DNA of 64,000 nucleotides. Source: Parasalinivibrio latis. Lineage in GTDB: Bacteria > Pseudomonadota > Gammaproteobacteria > Enterobacterales > Vibrionaceae. The stretch spans positions 2,666,001 to 2,730,000 of the forward strand of contig NZ_CP098812.1 of the NCBI RefSeq assembly GCF_036825535.1, in the 5' to 3' direction. The notes under the pieces were generated by a model. It saw only the letters and a list, made by a program, of their open reading frames with translations. It did no database searches and was not told the DNA's origin. Made by a program: the position numbers and the translations under genes. Shown here one piece after another: positions 50,616-59,365 of this stretch. Numbering within the stretch: the first letter of the stretch is position 1; every line of letters starts with the position of its first letter.

Positions 50616-51668
50616 TCAAGCTTTGCGGTGGATATCAATACTGAAATTTGTAGTTCCGGTTTCACTGAGCGACATGTGGACTTGTCCTTCAGACACAGCA
50701 TGGATTTGATACATTTTTTGAGATGATGCGTTGACACCCAAAATTTGCTCAGATTTTACCAGTTCAACGTGAGAAGAATCTCGTGCCCGGGTTTCAAACC
50801 CAGCCGGCCACGTTTGAAGCTCACAGGTTACAGCATTGAAAATGCCGAATATAGCGCGGATAGGTGAAGCGTAACCTGTGTGTTTAATGGAATTTTCAAT
50901 TTGAGTGACTAATGCTTTCAAGTCAGTCTCTGTAGAGTCGACTGACCGCAGGTATTCATTAAAAAACGCTCTCACCATCAGGGTCGTAGCAGGGCCGTTT
51001 TCTCCTGCCGAGTGAGAATCCACCAGGTAAAACGCCAAGCGACCATCCATCAGCCAAGTATAATCTAAGACTACCGGGTTATTTTCCATTGATTGTAAAT
51101 GGTGGTAAGACATACTCCAGTCACCCTGTCGGGTATCAGTATCCGGCATTAATCCCATCAAAAGGTCACGGGCATTACCCGGATTATCCAACAAATCATC
51201 CAGATGCCATTTCAACTCTTCTGTGAGCGGTTGCTCCTCGCTCTCCACATTAAACCACTGACGGGTAAAATCAGAATCAGAATGGACATCATCATCACTG
51301 TCACGCAACACCGACTCAATTGCCGATTTCAATTCACCAATATTATTTAGGGGCTTTACCAAGTAGTCTTTGACCCCAAGCCTTAGCGCTGTGGCGACAT
51401 CTTTCATACCTCCGGTACCGGATATAACGACAACTGGCACCATAGGAAATTCTAGTGATACTTCTTCCACAAACCGCAAGCCATCCATTTCAGGCATTAC
51501 CAAATCACTGAGAACCAAATCGGGGATCGCTTCTCGGAGGGCTTTCAAACCCTCTATACCATTTTCGGCCTCAACGACGTCACATCCCTGGCCGCGGAGA
51601 AAAGAGGCTACCATGTTCCTAAACACCGGATCATCTTCGACGATCAGAATATCCTTTCCTTCCAGCAT
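50616..51668 (-). CDS. Response regulator with degenerate PP2C output (RssB-like)
   Basis: A 350-residue protein from the ATG at 51668, which has an excellent GGGGAGGG upstream. Residues 1-125 are a receiver: DILIVEDDPVFRNMVASFL, DLVLSDLVMPEMDGL (phospho-Asp), VVVISGTGG and DYLVKPL. The C-terminal region resembles that of RssB (LAFYLVDSHSAGENGPATTLMVRAFFN compares with the RssB PP2C-like domain). RssB delivers RpoS to ClpXP in enterics; an RpoS adaptor role here is likely but unproven. It is divergent from a LysR gene. Confidence 0.75.
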   Translation of the reverse strand: MLEGKDILIVEDDPVFRNMVASFLRGQGCDVVEAENGIEGLKALREAIPDLVLSDLVMPEMDGLRFVEEVSLEFPMVPVVVISGTGGMKDVATALRLGVKDYLVKPLNNIGELKSAIESVLRDSDDDVHSDSDFTRQWFNVESEEQPLTEELKWHLDDLLDNPGNARDLLMGLMPDTDTRQGDWSMSYHHLQSMENNPVVLDYTWLMDGRLAFYLVDSHSAGENGPATTLMVRAFFNEYLRSVDSTETDLKALVTQIENSIKHTGYASPIRAIFGIFNAVTCELQTWPAGFETRARDSSHVELVKSEQILGVNASSQKMYQIHAVSEGQVHMSLSETGTTNFSIDIHRKA

Positions 51669-51988
51669 GGTTCCCTCCCCACTTGACTTATTACCATTAA
51701 GTATTGTTGTAGCTTGCCAACTTAGCAATTTGTCAGCTTTTAATATGAATATACATGCTTATTTGTTTCTTCTATAACAGTATGTAGCTTGGCCTTATAA
51801 CTGGATGGTGTACATTGAATGTAAAGTTGGATGATATGGTGTGTTTCGCAACAGCGTGGAAAGAGCAGGCAGACCGATTAAAGATAAGCCACTGAAAACA
51901 CAAACACAGAAACTGCGTCAATATGTCTCGCGGAAATCTATGTTTGTGGTATATGATCTAGCTTTCCTGGGCAATCTGTAGTGCGATT
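51669..51988. other. Intergenic region between the RssB-like gene and the LysR gene
   Basis: About 320 bp without a supported gene. A GTG-initiated frame of 46 codons runs across 51840-51980, but lacks a ribosome-binding site and any recognisable domain. The two divergent promoters must lie here. Confidence 0.5.
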
Positions 51989-52861
51989 ATGAAACTTGAT
52001 GATTTAAACCTCTTCCGTGTGGTAGTCGAACAAGGAAGTTATACCGCAGCCTCCCGTCATACCCAAGTTCCCGTAGCGACAATCACCCGCCGAATTCAAG
52101 CCTTGGAAGACAGTATCGATATACGTCTTCTAAACCGCCATGCCCGAAAACTCAGCCTCACTGAAGCCGGTAAAAAGTTCTATGACGAATGTGGGCCACT
52201 GTTACAGGAGCTGGTCAATGCTTCTGAGCATGTCACAGAGGAATGCAAAGGCGCAGCAGGTAAGCTTAAAATCTCTGCCCCTGCCAACCTTTCAAACCGC
52301 CTTATCCAGCCGCTTCTCAACGCCTTTATGATTCGCTACCCGGCAATCAACATAGAGCTGCTCCTGAGCAATCAAACCGACCAACTTGACCCAACAGAAT
52401 GGGATGCTATCTTCCATGTCGGCAAGCTTCGTGATTCATCCCTGATTGCACGCAAAGTCTATTCTCTGAAAGATATTCTGGTCGCCAGCCCAACATACCT
52501 GACAGCCCGTCCTCGGCCAAAACATGCCTCAGAGCTAAACGATCATGCACTATTGAAAGGCGCGCCGCTAATGCGCTGGAGACTGACCAGTGACAACGGA
52601 GAAGCCGTCACAATCAGTGAAAGAGGAAAATTCGAGGCGAGTGATCTGAACGTTGTACGCTCAGCCGCCTGTGCCGGATTGGGAATTGCGTTGGTACCGG
52701 ATCTGATTGTTGACCACTACCTGGATGACGGCCGTCTTACCCAGGTACTGCCAGACTGGCATTCAAACCCACGGGATATTTACCTCGTGTACAACCACCG
52801 TGAGCACCAGCCTGAAAAGCTGAAGCTGTTTATTGATTTTGCTAGTCATTATTTTGACTAG
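51989..52861 (+). CDS. LysR-family transcriptional regulator
   Basis: A 290-residue LysR protein: N-terminal HTH (LNLFRVVVEQGSYTAASRHT, VPVATITRRIQALEDSI, RLLNRHARKLSLTEAG), then an effector domain (LKISAPANLSNRLIQPLLNA, WDAIFHVGKLRDSSLIARKV, AACAGLGIALVPDLI). It has the pattern of the DsdC/CrgA-like branch that has HTH Arg-x-Ile-Gln-Ala-Leu-Glu. No dedicated target can be named; it is divergent from the RssB-like gene and convergent with the sugar transferase gene. Confidence 0.88.
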   Translation: MKLDDLNLFRVVVEQGSYTAASRHTQVPVATITRRIQALEDSIDIRLLNRHARKLSLTEAGKKFYDECGPLLQELVNASEHVTEECKGAAGKLKISAPANLSNRLIQPLLNAFMIRYPAINIELLLSNQTDQLDPTEWDAIFHVGKLRDSSLIARKVYSLKDILVASPTYLTARPRPKHASELNDHALLKGAPLMRWRLTSDNGEAVTISERGKFEASDLNVVRSAACAGLGIALVPDLIVDHYLDDGRLTQVLPDWHSNPRDIYLVYNHREHQPEKLKLFIDFASHYFD

Positions 52862-52877
52862 AATCTGGTGTTTAAGG

Positions 52878-52923
52878 AATGGAGGGAGAATTACATGTCT
52901 ATCATATAACTCCCTTCATTTTT
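52878..52923. terminator. Terminator between the LysR gene and the sugar transferase gene
   Basis: AATGGAGGGAG and CTCCCTTCATT pair over 11 bp with one G-T wobble, with a 24-base loop and T5 on the plus side. The longer loop makes it a weaker prediction. Confidence 0.6.
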
Positions 52924-52926
52924 AGG

Positions 52927-53484
52927 TTAGCGAGTTCCCTTAATTCTGTCACCCGAACCACTACCCGCAACCGTCTTAAAAATATACAAAAAGTAGTTTT
53001 TCACTGACATTGTCTGGATCATTTTCTGATCCCATTCAGCGAGTTTTTTTGGGGTAGACATATCTATTTCATTGATCTGTGCCAGTCCGGTAATACCGGG
53101 TAAGACATCAAACACTCCCCTGTATTCTCTCTCAGTAATCAACTCTTCCTGGTTAAACAAGCAGGGACGCGGCCCAACAAGGCTCATTTCACCTCTCAGC
53201 ACATTGATAAGTTGGGGAAGCTCGTCCAGTTTAGTTTTACGTAAAAAGCTGCCGAGTTTGGTAACCGACGCCTCATTAGCCAGATGCGTTGCAACGGATG
53301 CTGTATCCGGTGTCATGGTACGAAATTTTATCAATGTGAAAGGCTTTTGTTTCTTGCCAACACGAGTTTGAAGAAAGATTGGAGATTTGGTGTCCAAATA
53401 GCCCAAAATGGTTACCAAAAGTAGCACAGGCCACAGGAAAAAAAGGCCTAAAAACGCTAGCAAAAAATCAAAGAGTCTCAGCAT
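52927..53484 (-). CDS. Initiating sugar-phosphate transferase (short PglC/WcaJ-type)
   Basis: A 185-residue bacterial sugar transferase. It has one N-terminal hydrophobic hairpin (LLAFLGLFFLWPVLLLVTILG), then PIFLQTRVGKKQKPFTLIKFRTM, TKLGSFLRKTKLDELPQLIN, VLRGEMSLVGPRPCL and LPGITGLAQIN: the conserved catalytic core of phosphoglycosyl transferases. The small size matches PglC/WsaP-like enzymes, which transfer a sugar-1-phosphate from UDP-sugar to undecaprenyl phosphate and start glycan assembly. It is transcribed with the epimerase 13 bp upstream. Confidence 0.92.
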   Translation of the reverse strand: MLRLFDFLLAFLGLFFLWPVLLLVTILGYLDTKSPIFLQTRVGKKQKPFTLIKFRTMTPDTASVATHLANEASVTKLGSFLRKTKLDELPQLINVLRGEMSLVGPRPCLFNQEELITEREYRGVFDVLPGITGLAQINEIDMSTPKKLAEWDQKMIQTMSVKNYFLYIFKTVAGSGSGDRIKGTR

Positions 53485-53497
53485 GAACTATTCTCTT

Positions 53498-54454
53498 CTA
53501 TTGGTTTTGTTTATCCGCAATAAAATCAATTACAGTGCGACGGACACCTTCCTTGAAGCTAACCGGAGGCTTCCACGATAGTGATTTTAGGGTATCAGAA
53601 ATGTCCAACTGCAGATTACCGCACAGTCTGTCAGACAGGTTTGATTTGCCGAGTAGTTGGGCGGTTTTTTCGAGCACCCTCTTAGGTATTGGAATAAGTC
53701 GGCTGGGTTTGCCCATACTGCTTGCGATTTCTTTCATCAACGTAGTTGTTGAAACATCTTCATTGTCCGAAACCAAGAATGTTTTGTTTGCGGCGTTCGG
53801 ATGCTCACAGCAAGTCAAGATCAATGAAACCAAATTGTCGATATATACCAGACTTCTACGATTGTTGATTGCACCAAACGGAAGTGGTACCCCCTTAGAA
53901 ATCAGATTCATCATTGCCTTAAAGTTTGCTTTAACCCCTGGTCCATAAACCAACGGTGGGCGGATAATGACTACTTCCATGCCTGTTTCATCGGAGATTG
54001 TCCTCAGGCCAATTTCAGCCTCATATTTACTTAAACCGTATGGATCGGTTGGAGGTGTTCTGACATTGGGCTTGAACGCCTCAAGTCCCAGAGTCTGTTC
54101 ACCGTTCACCTTGATAGAACTGATGAATATAAAACGCTTAACGCCCAGTTGTGAAGCTTGTTTTGCCAGAGTCAGCGTACCTTGGGTATTTGTTTCTCTA
54201 TAAGAGTCCAAAACTAGCTCAGGATGGCTGAATTCATCCATTTGATGAACACGTGCTGCGCAGTGTACAACAACATCCGTGTTTTCTAATGTAGCCGTCC
54301 AATCTGTTGAGGAATCTATTGTAGGGATGACAATTGAATCGTTGTTTTCGCTAGCAGATCTTGATTGAAATAAGCATTGCCAACTCTGTGACTTACACTC
54401 TTCAACAACCTGTTTCCCAACAAAGCCACTGCCACCTGTTACAAAAACATTCAC
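53498..54454 (-). CDS. NAD-dependent nucleotide-sugar epimerase (WbpV-type SDR)
   Basis: A 318-residue extended SDR. Features: VFVTGGSGFVGKQVVEEC (NAD motif), VVHCAARVHQMDE, FIFISSIKVNGEQT (Ser), PPTDPYGLSKYEAE (YxxxK), IIRPPLVYGPGVKANF and RSLVYIDNLVSLI. It belongs to the UDP-GlcNAc/UDP-Glc 4-epimerase or 4-ketoreductase branch often found beside a PglC-type transferase (WbpV/WbpL pairs). It probably makes the UDP-sugar used by the neighbour. It is divergent from the dehydratase gene. Confidence 0.88.
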   Translation of the reverse strand: MNVFVTGGSGFVGKQVVEECKSQSWQCLFQSRSASENNDSIVIPTIDSSTDWTATLENTDVVVHCAARVHQMDEFSHPELVLDSYRETNTQGTLTLAKQASQLGVKRFIFISSIKVNGEQTLGLEAFKPNVRTPPTDPYGLSKYEAEIGLRTISDETGMEVVIIRPPLVYGPGVKANFKAMMNLISKGVPLPFGAINNRRSLVYIDNLVSLILTCCEHPNAANKTFLVSDNEDVSTTTLMKEIASSMGKPSRLIPIPKRVLEKTAQLLGKSNLSDRLCGNLQLDISDTLKSLSWKPPVSFKEGVRRTVIDFIADKQNQ

Positions 54455-54602
54455 TGTTTTACTTACTCAAGGCAATAAAACGCACGATTCTAGCATGAGA
54501 CAGTAGCAAGAGGCAGCAAACATCCCTAAAATGGCGATCATAGTTGGCTTGCAGCATCTTCACAGAAATCATTTAAAATTATAACGAGAAAGACAACTTC
54601 AA

Positions 54603-56513
54603 ATGTTTACTCCAATACAGTTACTTCTCAGCGCGCAACGTAAGAACAAACGCATCATCAGCATAATTTACGATTTACTGGCAGTGACTTTTTCTCTTTT
54701 TTTCGCGATGGCTTTGAGGCTTGATACCGTCAACATCCCATTAAGCTTGGCCGAAGTTTTATGTCTCATTATCACGTGTGGCATGACGATTTTTTGCTTT
54801 ATTAAGCTTGGAATGTATCGTGCGATTTTGCGGTACATGATGATGCCAGCTGTGGGTTATATATTGATCGCGGTGATTTTATCCTCAATCACACTGGCTC
54901 TTAGTGGTTTCTTCCTACAAGCATTTATCCCTCGTAGCGTACCCTTTATCTATGCAGGCTTGGCGATGATTATGCTTGGTTCACCAAGGATCATCATTCG
55001 AACTATTTACTACCACTACTATCGCCGTCAAAAACCAAATGTTTTTATTTATGGAGCAGGGAGCACCGGTCGGGATCTTGCTTATGCCCTTATCCAGGGA
55101 GATGAATATCACCCTGTAGTCTTTCTTGACGATGACCCAAAGAAAAACGGTCAGATAATAACTGGTGTTCGAGTTCATCCTGCCGATGATTTTGAACGAT
55201 TGAAAACTCTTTACCAACCAGTCAAGTTGTTGTTGGCTATCAATAACATAAACAAAGGGGAACGTCTTCGGCTTTTGGATAAGTTGTCTACGTGGCCTAT
55301 TGAAGTACAGTCCGTACCTTCTGTCGAAGATATTGCCGCTGGAAAAGCGCTGGCAACAGAGGTTCGAGACCTCGATATTGCTGATTTATTGGGGAGACAA
55401 CCAGTAGACCCTGACCCAGATTTACTTCAAAAAAATATCAAAGGTAAAAATGTACTGGTAACGGGAGCAGGTGGTTCAATTGGTTCCGAGCTTTGCCGGC
55501 AAATACTGTCTCAATCACCAGCTAAACTCGTTCTTTTTGAACTAAACGAATTCAACTTGTATTCCATACATCAAGAACTATCAACAATCGCTAAGCGTCA
55601 GAATCTTTCCGTCGAACTAGTAGCCGCTTTAGGTTCAGTTCAAAAAGAAAACCGGATGATGAAGCTTATGCAAAAATATAAAGTTGAAACTGTATACCAC
55701 GCTGCGGCATACAAGCACGTTCCCTTGGTTGAAGACAATATCATTGAAGGAATAAGGAATAACGTTTTCGGTACACTACATTGTGCCAATGCAGCAATTG
55801 AGGCGGGTGTTAAAAGTTTCACCTTAATTTCTACTGATAAAGCTGTTCGCCCCACAAACATTATGGGAGCCAGTAAGCGGATGGCAGAACTTGTGCTCCA
55901 AGCGTTAGCTGACAAAAACACTTCAACCTGTTTCACTATGGTTCGATTTGGTAATGTGCTGGGCTCATCAGGCTCTGTCGTTCCCTTGTTCAAAAAACAA
56001 ATTCGCGAAGGCGGCCCTGTTACTGTTACACACCCAGACATCATCCGTTATTTTATGTTAATCCCCGAGGCCGCCCAGTTAGTCATCCAGGCAGGTGCCA
56101 TGGGTCATAATGGGCAAGTATTTGTGCTTGATATGGGGGAGCCCGTCAAGATCGTTGATCTAGCGAAGAGGATGATCAATCTCATGGGGATGAAAGAGTT
56201 CTATGATGGTCAAAACCATGAAGGCGACATAGAAATTCGATTCACCGGATTGCGATCAGGAGAGAAACTATTCGAGGAGCTATTGATTGGGGAGAATGTG
56301 GAAGGTACTAGTCACCAAAAGATTATGACAGCGTGTGAAGCCCGTTTGCCATGGGAAGATATGATCACACTTTTAAATCAACTAGATAAATGTTGTCATG
56401 AGTTTGATTCTGAATGTATCAGGGATGTTCTTTTTAAAGCACCAACAGGTTACCAACCTACGCAAACCACACGAACATCTGCGGATTCACAGGCTTTCGT
56501 GAGTCTCACTTAA
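54603..56513 (+). CDS. UDP-sugar 4,6-dehydratase (WbpM/PglF/FlaA1 family, membrane-anchored)
   Basis: A 636-residue protein. Residues 1-130 hold four membrane segments (IIYDLLAVTFSLFFAMAL, VLCLIITCGMTIFCFIKL, VGYILIAVILSSITLALSG). Then follows a first Rossmann-like domain (VFIYGAGSTGRDLAYALI) and the catalytic SDR domain: VLVTGAGGSIGSELCRQIL, YHAAAYKHVPLVED, STDKAVRPTNIMGASKRMAE and VRFGNVLGSSGSVVPLF. It converts UDP-GlcNAc to the 4-keto-6-deoxy sugar used for QuiNAc/bacillosamine-type glycans. It is on the opposite strand to the epimerase and transferase; its 3' end abuts the IS remnants. Confidence 0.92.
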   Translation: MFTPIQLLLSAQRKNKRIISIIYDLLAVTFSLFFAMALRLDTVNIPLSLAEVLCLIITCGMTIFCFIKLGMYRAILRYMMMPAVGYILIAVILSSITLALSGFFLQAFIPRSVPFIYAGLAMIMLGSPRIIIRTIYYHYYRRQKPNVFIYGAGSTGRDLAYALIQGDEYHPVVFLDDDPKKNGQIITGVRVHPADDFERLKTLYQPVKLLLAINNINKGERLRLLDKLSTWPIEVQSVPSVEDIAAGKALATEVRDLDIADLLGRQPVDPDPDLLQKNIKGKNVLVTGAGGSIGSELCRQILSQSPAKLVLFELNEFNLYSIHQELSTIAKRQNLSVELVAALGSVQKENRMMKLMQKYKVETVYHAAAYKHVPLVEDNIIEGIRNNVFGTLHCANAAIEAGVKSFTLISTDKAVRPTNIMGASKRMAELVLQALADKNTSTCFTMVRFGNVLGSSGSVVPLFKKQIREGGPVTVTHPDIIRYFMLIPEAAQLVIQAGAMGHNGQVFVLDMGEPVKIVDLAKRMINLMGMKEFYDGQNHEGDIEIRFTGLRSGEKLFEELLIGENVEGTSHQKIMTACEARLPWEDMITLLNQLDKCCHEFDSECIRDVLFKAPTGYQPTQTTRTSADSQAFVSLT

Positions 56514-56516
56514 GTA

Positions 56517-56669
56517 ATTTTCATTCATGGCACATTTCATCTGTTTACGTGTTAGGCCACCTTTAAATCCCTTTTCGTTCTTTAAAAGATTGAAACACAT
56601 CTACCGGATCCTTGATAACGCTTCCGCGAGATCGTCCCCCCCCTCTGGCAGGATAGTTGTCACTGCTAG
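56517..56669 (-). pseudogene. ISAs1-family transposase, C-terminal remnant
   Basis: Reading the minus strand from the IS3 end gives LSRIR, a TAG stop at 56601-56603, then MCFNLLKNEKGFKGGL and TRKQMKCAMNENYL. This matches the C-terminal pattern of ISAs1/H-repeat transposases (I-R-R-x-x-x-N-L-L-K, then basic K-R-K-x-x-A, then N/D-x-Y-L). The middle of the gene is missing; the N-terminal and central part lies at 58395-58985 in the same orientation. It is cut at its left end near the dehydratase gene. Confidence 0.5.
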
Positions 56670-56683
56670 TGTCCACTTCCCCG

Positions 56684-57472
56684 TTAACGAGACAACACAT
56701 AACTAGAGGTTTCCAGTTTCCGTCGGTATTCAGCCGGCGGGATATTTCCTAAGCTTTCGTGAGTCCGTTCTTCGTTGTAATCAAGCATCCAGAACCATGC
56801 CATGTCTCGTACTTGCTCAAGAGACTCGAACAGATAAGCATCCAGGAACTCCCGGCGGAATGAACCGTTGAAGCGTTCCACAAAGCCGTTTTGCTGAGGC
56901 TTACCGGGTTCGATATAGACCAGTTCAATGTCATGTGTTTCGCACCAATCGGTCAGTTGTGCAGAGATAAGCTCCGGGCCATTATCGACGCGAAGTTGTT
57001 TAGGTAAGCCTCGTTCCTCTTTTAGGTGTTCCAGAGTACGCACGACCCGCCCGGCCGGAACCGACGTATCGACTTCAATAGCCAGACATTCCCTTGTGGC
57101 TTCATCTTCGACATTGAGGGTGCAAAATCGCTTCCCGCAATACAGCGTGTCATGCATGAAGTCGAGCGCACACTGGTGATTAGGCTCTATGACTGTCTCC
57201 AACGGCTTAGCTACACGCTTGGGTAAAACACGTTTTTAGTGCCGCTTTAGGTTCAGACCCATTCGGCAGTAGACCCGGTAGACCCGCTTGTGATTGAAGC
57301 TGAGTCCTTTGTATCGCATGCGTCCATAACACTTCCAGAAGCCTGCCAGCGGGAACTTGCTAAGTACCGCGTTGATAGCATCAATGATGTCGGCATCCGC
57401 TATCCGCCAGTCCCTGGGTTTTCGATAAAAACTGGCACGCCCTAACTGAGTGAGTCCACAGGCTTTTACCAC
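56684..57472 (-). pseudogene. IS3-family transposase OrfB, interrupted by one TAA
   Basis: The OrfB frame is continuous from about 57520 to 56684 except for an in-frame TAA at 57236-57238 (between LNLKRH and KRVLPKRVAKPLE). Upstream: GLTQLGRASFYRKPRDWRIAD and FWKCYGRMRYKGLSF. Downstream the catalytic DDE core is whole: ALDFMHDTL, VDNGPELIS, RFNGSFRREFLDAYLF. In IS3 elements OrfB is made as an OrfAB fusion by -1 frameshifting; the stop would give a truncated fusion lacking the catalytic domain. Confidence 0.85.
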
Positions 57473-57522
57473 GCTCAGGCCAACGTTAATCAGGATGTGT
57501 GCACAATCCCGTTTGTCGTTGA

Positions 57523-57807
57523 CTACCCGCCCTTTTTTGCGAAAAGCTCCTTCATCGCATGGTTTTCCAGGCTGACATCTGCGTACATTTTCTTGAGTTT
57601 GGCATTTTCAACCTCAAGCTCTTTAATTCGCTTGAACTCAGAGGCCTCCAGCCGTCCGTACTTGGCTTTCCAGTTATAGTACGTCGCATTACTGATGCCA
57701 TGCTGGCGGCAGATATCACCGACTTTCATGACCGCATCGGCCTCTTTGAGGATGGCAACGATTTGAGCTTCGGTGAACCGTGACTTTTTCATGGTGTTCT
57801 CCTGCAA
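57523..57807 (-). CDS. IS3-family transposase OrfA
   Basis: A 94-residue DNA-binding subunit: KKSRFTEAQIVAILKEADA, VGDICRQHGISNATYYNWK, KYGRLEASEFKRIKELEVEN and a leucine-zipper-like helix. A classical slippery heptamer A-AAA-AAG lies in frame at 57532-57538, just before its stop, and would shift ribosomes into the OrfB frame by -1. Confidence 0.88.
   Translation of the reverse strand: MQENTMKKSRFTEAQIVAILKEADAVMKVGDICRQHGISNATYYNWKAKYGRLEASEFKRIKELEVENAKLKKMYADVSLENHAMKELFAKKGG
57532..57538 (-). promoter_or_regulatory. Programmed -1 frameshift site (A-AAA-AAG)
   Basis: The heptamer is in the correct phase (gcA AAA AAG) near the end of orfA, and the OrfB frame is the -1 frame. Confidence 0.8.
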
Positions 57808-57860
57808 TTAAAAGGCGGAAAACTCCAATTTAGACTGTCTCAGAATAGGGAAAGTGGACA

Positions 57861-58393
57861 TCAGCAATCCTGTTTTCTATGAGGATGAAGTGGACATAGA
57901 CCTCAATCCCAAAATTGGCGCTGACTGGACACTCAAAGGGCATCAAAAGAAAGTTGTTACACCGGGTCAAAACCATAAACACTATCTTGCTTGTGCACTG
58001 GATGCCAAAACAGGAAAAGTGCTATATGTTTCTGGGAATAAGAAGAACTCCAAGCTGTTCATTAGCATGCTGGAAAAGCTTAAACAGCACTATCGGCGAT
58101 CAGAAACAATCGCCTTGATATTGGACAATTACATCATTCACAAAAACCATGAAACTCAGGGCTGGTTGGCGAAAAATCCGAAATTCATCCTACTGTTTCA
58201 ACCTGTATATTGTCCTTGGGTCAACGTCATTGAGCGTTTATGGCATGCCCTGCACGAAACGGCGACACGTAATCATCGATGTAAACATATGTGGCAGTTA
58301 TTGAGGCGAGTGAAGGCATTTATGGTGAGTGCCGATACTTTTCCCGAGAACGGTCATGGTACCGCAAAAATGTAGCAGTATTAGGATCAGCAA
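57861..58393 (+). pseudogene. IS630-family transposase, N-terminus lost
   Basis: The readable part (through the stop at 58375) is the C-terminal catalytic half: YEDEVDIDLNPKIGADWTLK (Asp), KTGKVLYVSGNKKN, ALILDNYIIHKN (Asp) and YCPWVNVIERLWHALHE (Glu). The first half is missing because the IS3 element ends at 57860. The right boundary near 58393 lies at a TA, as expected for IS630, and is followed directly by the ISAs1 remnant. Confidence 0.8.
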
Positions 58394-58394
58394 T

Positions 58395-58985
58395 TTAGTA
58401 CTGATTGAAAGCCTCCTCCAATTTCCCCTGATTACCTTTTAGTGCCAAAAGGTAATCGGCGCTTTTATCAATGATTGTCTGTGCAATTTTACGTTGACAT
58501 CCCATCGCATCAACACTGACCAAACACCCCGCTATATCCAATAATTCCAAAAGGTAGGGGATTTCAGTAATCTCATTGGTTTTGGCATAGACTTTCACCT
58601 GACCCAAACACATTCCGTTGGCTGTAGCGAAAGCATTCACCATATGGATCGCCTCCCGGTCACAAGATTTATCATAGGAGCGTCGAACTGTTTTGCCATC
58701 ACTGCGATAACTTCACCATCAGTCAATGTGTGCCAATCTCTCATCCACTTAATAAATGCATCCTGAAGTGCTCGAGGGCTTATCATTCCAATGACACGGG
58801 CCAGTGTATCTTCTGTAGGTATACCTTGTGCTAACTCGCCATATCGCTTCAAAAAATCAACGCGAATATCACCAAAAATCCGCAATGCCTTCCCATGTAT
58901 AATGACCTGACAATACACCGCAAATTGTTAGCAAAATAATGTCTGATAACCAATGGGAAATTTTGCCTAGTTGGTGGTGATAGAA
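58395..58985 (-). pseudogene. ISAs1-family transposase, N-terminal and central part with two frameshifts
   Basis: Three frame pieces join to one protein. The first has KISHWLSDIILLTICGVLSG and HYTWEGIADF. A one-base shift at the A5 run 58874-58878 leads to GDIRVDFLKRYGELAQGIP, EDTLARVIGMISPRAL and TDGEVIAV. A second one-base shift at about 58701 leads to DGK-type residues and HMVNAFATANGMCLG, DIAGCLVSVDAMGCQ, DYLLALKGNQGKLEEAFN. The sequence stops at 58395 where the IS630 remnant begins. The C-terminus lies beyond the inserted elements at 56517-56669. Confidence 0.75.
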
Positions 58986-59060
58986 ATGGCCCCCAATTGT
59001 CAGACACTGTGTTAAGTGACTAACCTGTATTGATACCGACCAGAAATACTGGAGCGAATC

Positions 59061-59342
59061 ATGACCAGAAAGCGCAGAAACCACTCCCCTGAATTCAAAG
59101 CGAAAGTGGCACTCGCCGCGGCTAAAGGCGATAAAACCGTTTCCGAGCTGGCACAAAAATACAACCTACATGCCAATCAAATCTCGACGTGGAAAAAAGA
59201 GCTTCTCGAAAATACAGCGATGATATTTGCCACCGATAGCGCGACCGGAAAAGGTAACAGCGAAGAGATGGACAAGCTTCACGCCAAGATAGGTCAACTG
59301 ACCATGGAAAATGATTTTTTGGCCAAAGTGCTCGGTCGTTAG
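59061..59342 (+). CDS. IS3-family transposase OrfA
   Basis: A 93-residue OrfA with TGGAG 7 bases before the ATG: RKRRNHSPEFKAKVALAAAK, ELAQKYNLHANQISTWKKEL and a coiled-coil tail (MDKLHAKIGQLTMENDFLAK). A slippery heptamer T-TTT-TTG is in frame at 59315-59321 and would feed the -1 OrfB frame. Confidence 0.88.
   Translation: MTRKRRNHSPEFKAKVALAAAKGDKTVSELAQKYNLHANQISTWKKELLENTAMIFATDSATGKGNSEEMDKLHAKIGQLTMENDFLAKVLGR
59315..59321 (+). promoter_or_regulatory. Programmed -1 frameshift site (T-TTT-TTG)
   Basis: In phase gaT TTT TTG near the end of orfA; orfB is in the -1 frame. Confidence 0.65.
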
Positions 59343-59365
59343 AGCGAGCCCAGCGCAAGGAAGCG

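Larger units (their letters stand above)
56670..57860 (-). mobile_element. IS3-family element (IS407-like), 1191 bp, with terminal inverted repeats
   Basis: The ends are 25-base imperfect inverted repeats: left TGTCCACTTCCCCGTT...GAGACA, right (complement) TGTCCACTTTCCCTATT...GAGACA. The element encodes orfA and orfB on the minus strand. The flanks (GCTAG on the left, TCAGC on the right) show no target duplication, so the copy has suffered rearrangement or its right neighbour was replaced. The right end cuts an IS630 gene. Confidence 0.8.

Noticed and set aside
57854..58375. Complete gene starting at an ATG at 57854
   Set aside because: The ATG lies inside the terminal repeat of the IS3 element; the true IS630 start has been lost, so it is listed as a truncated pseudogene.
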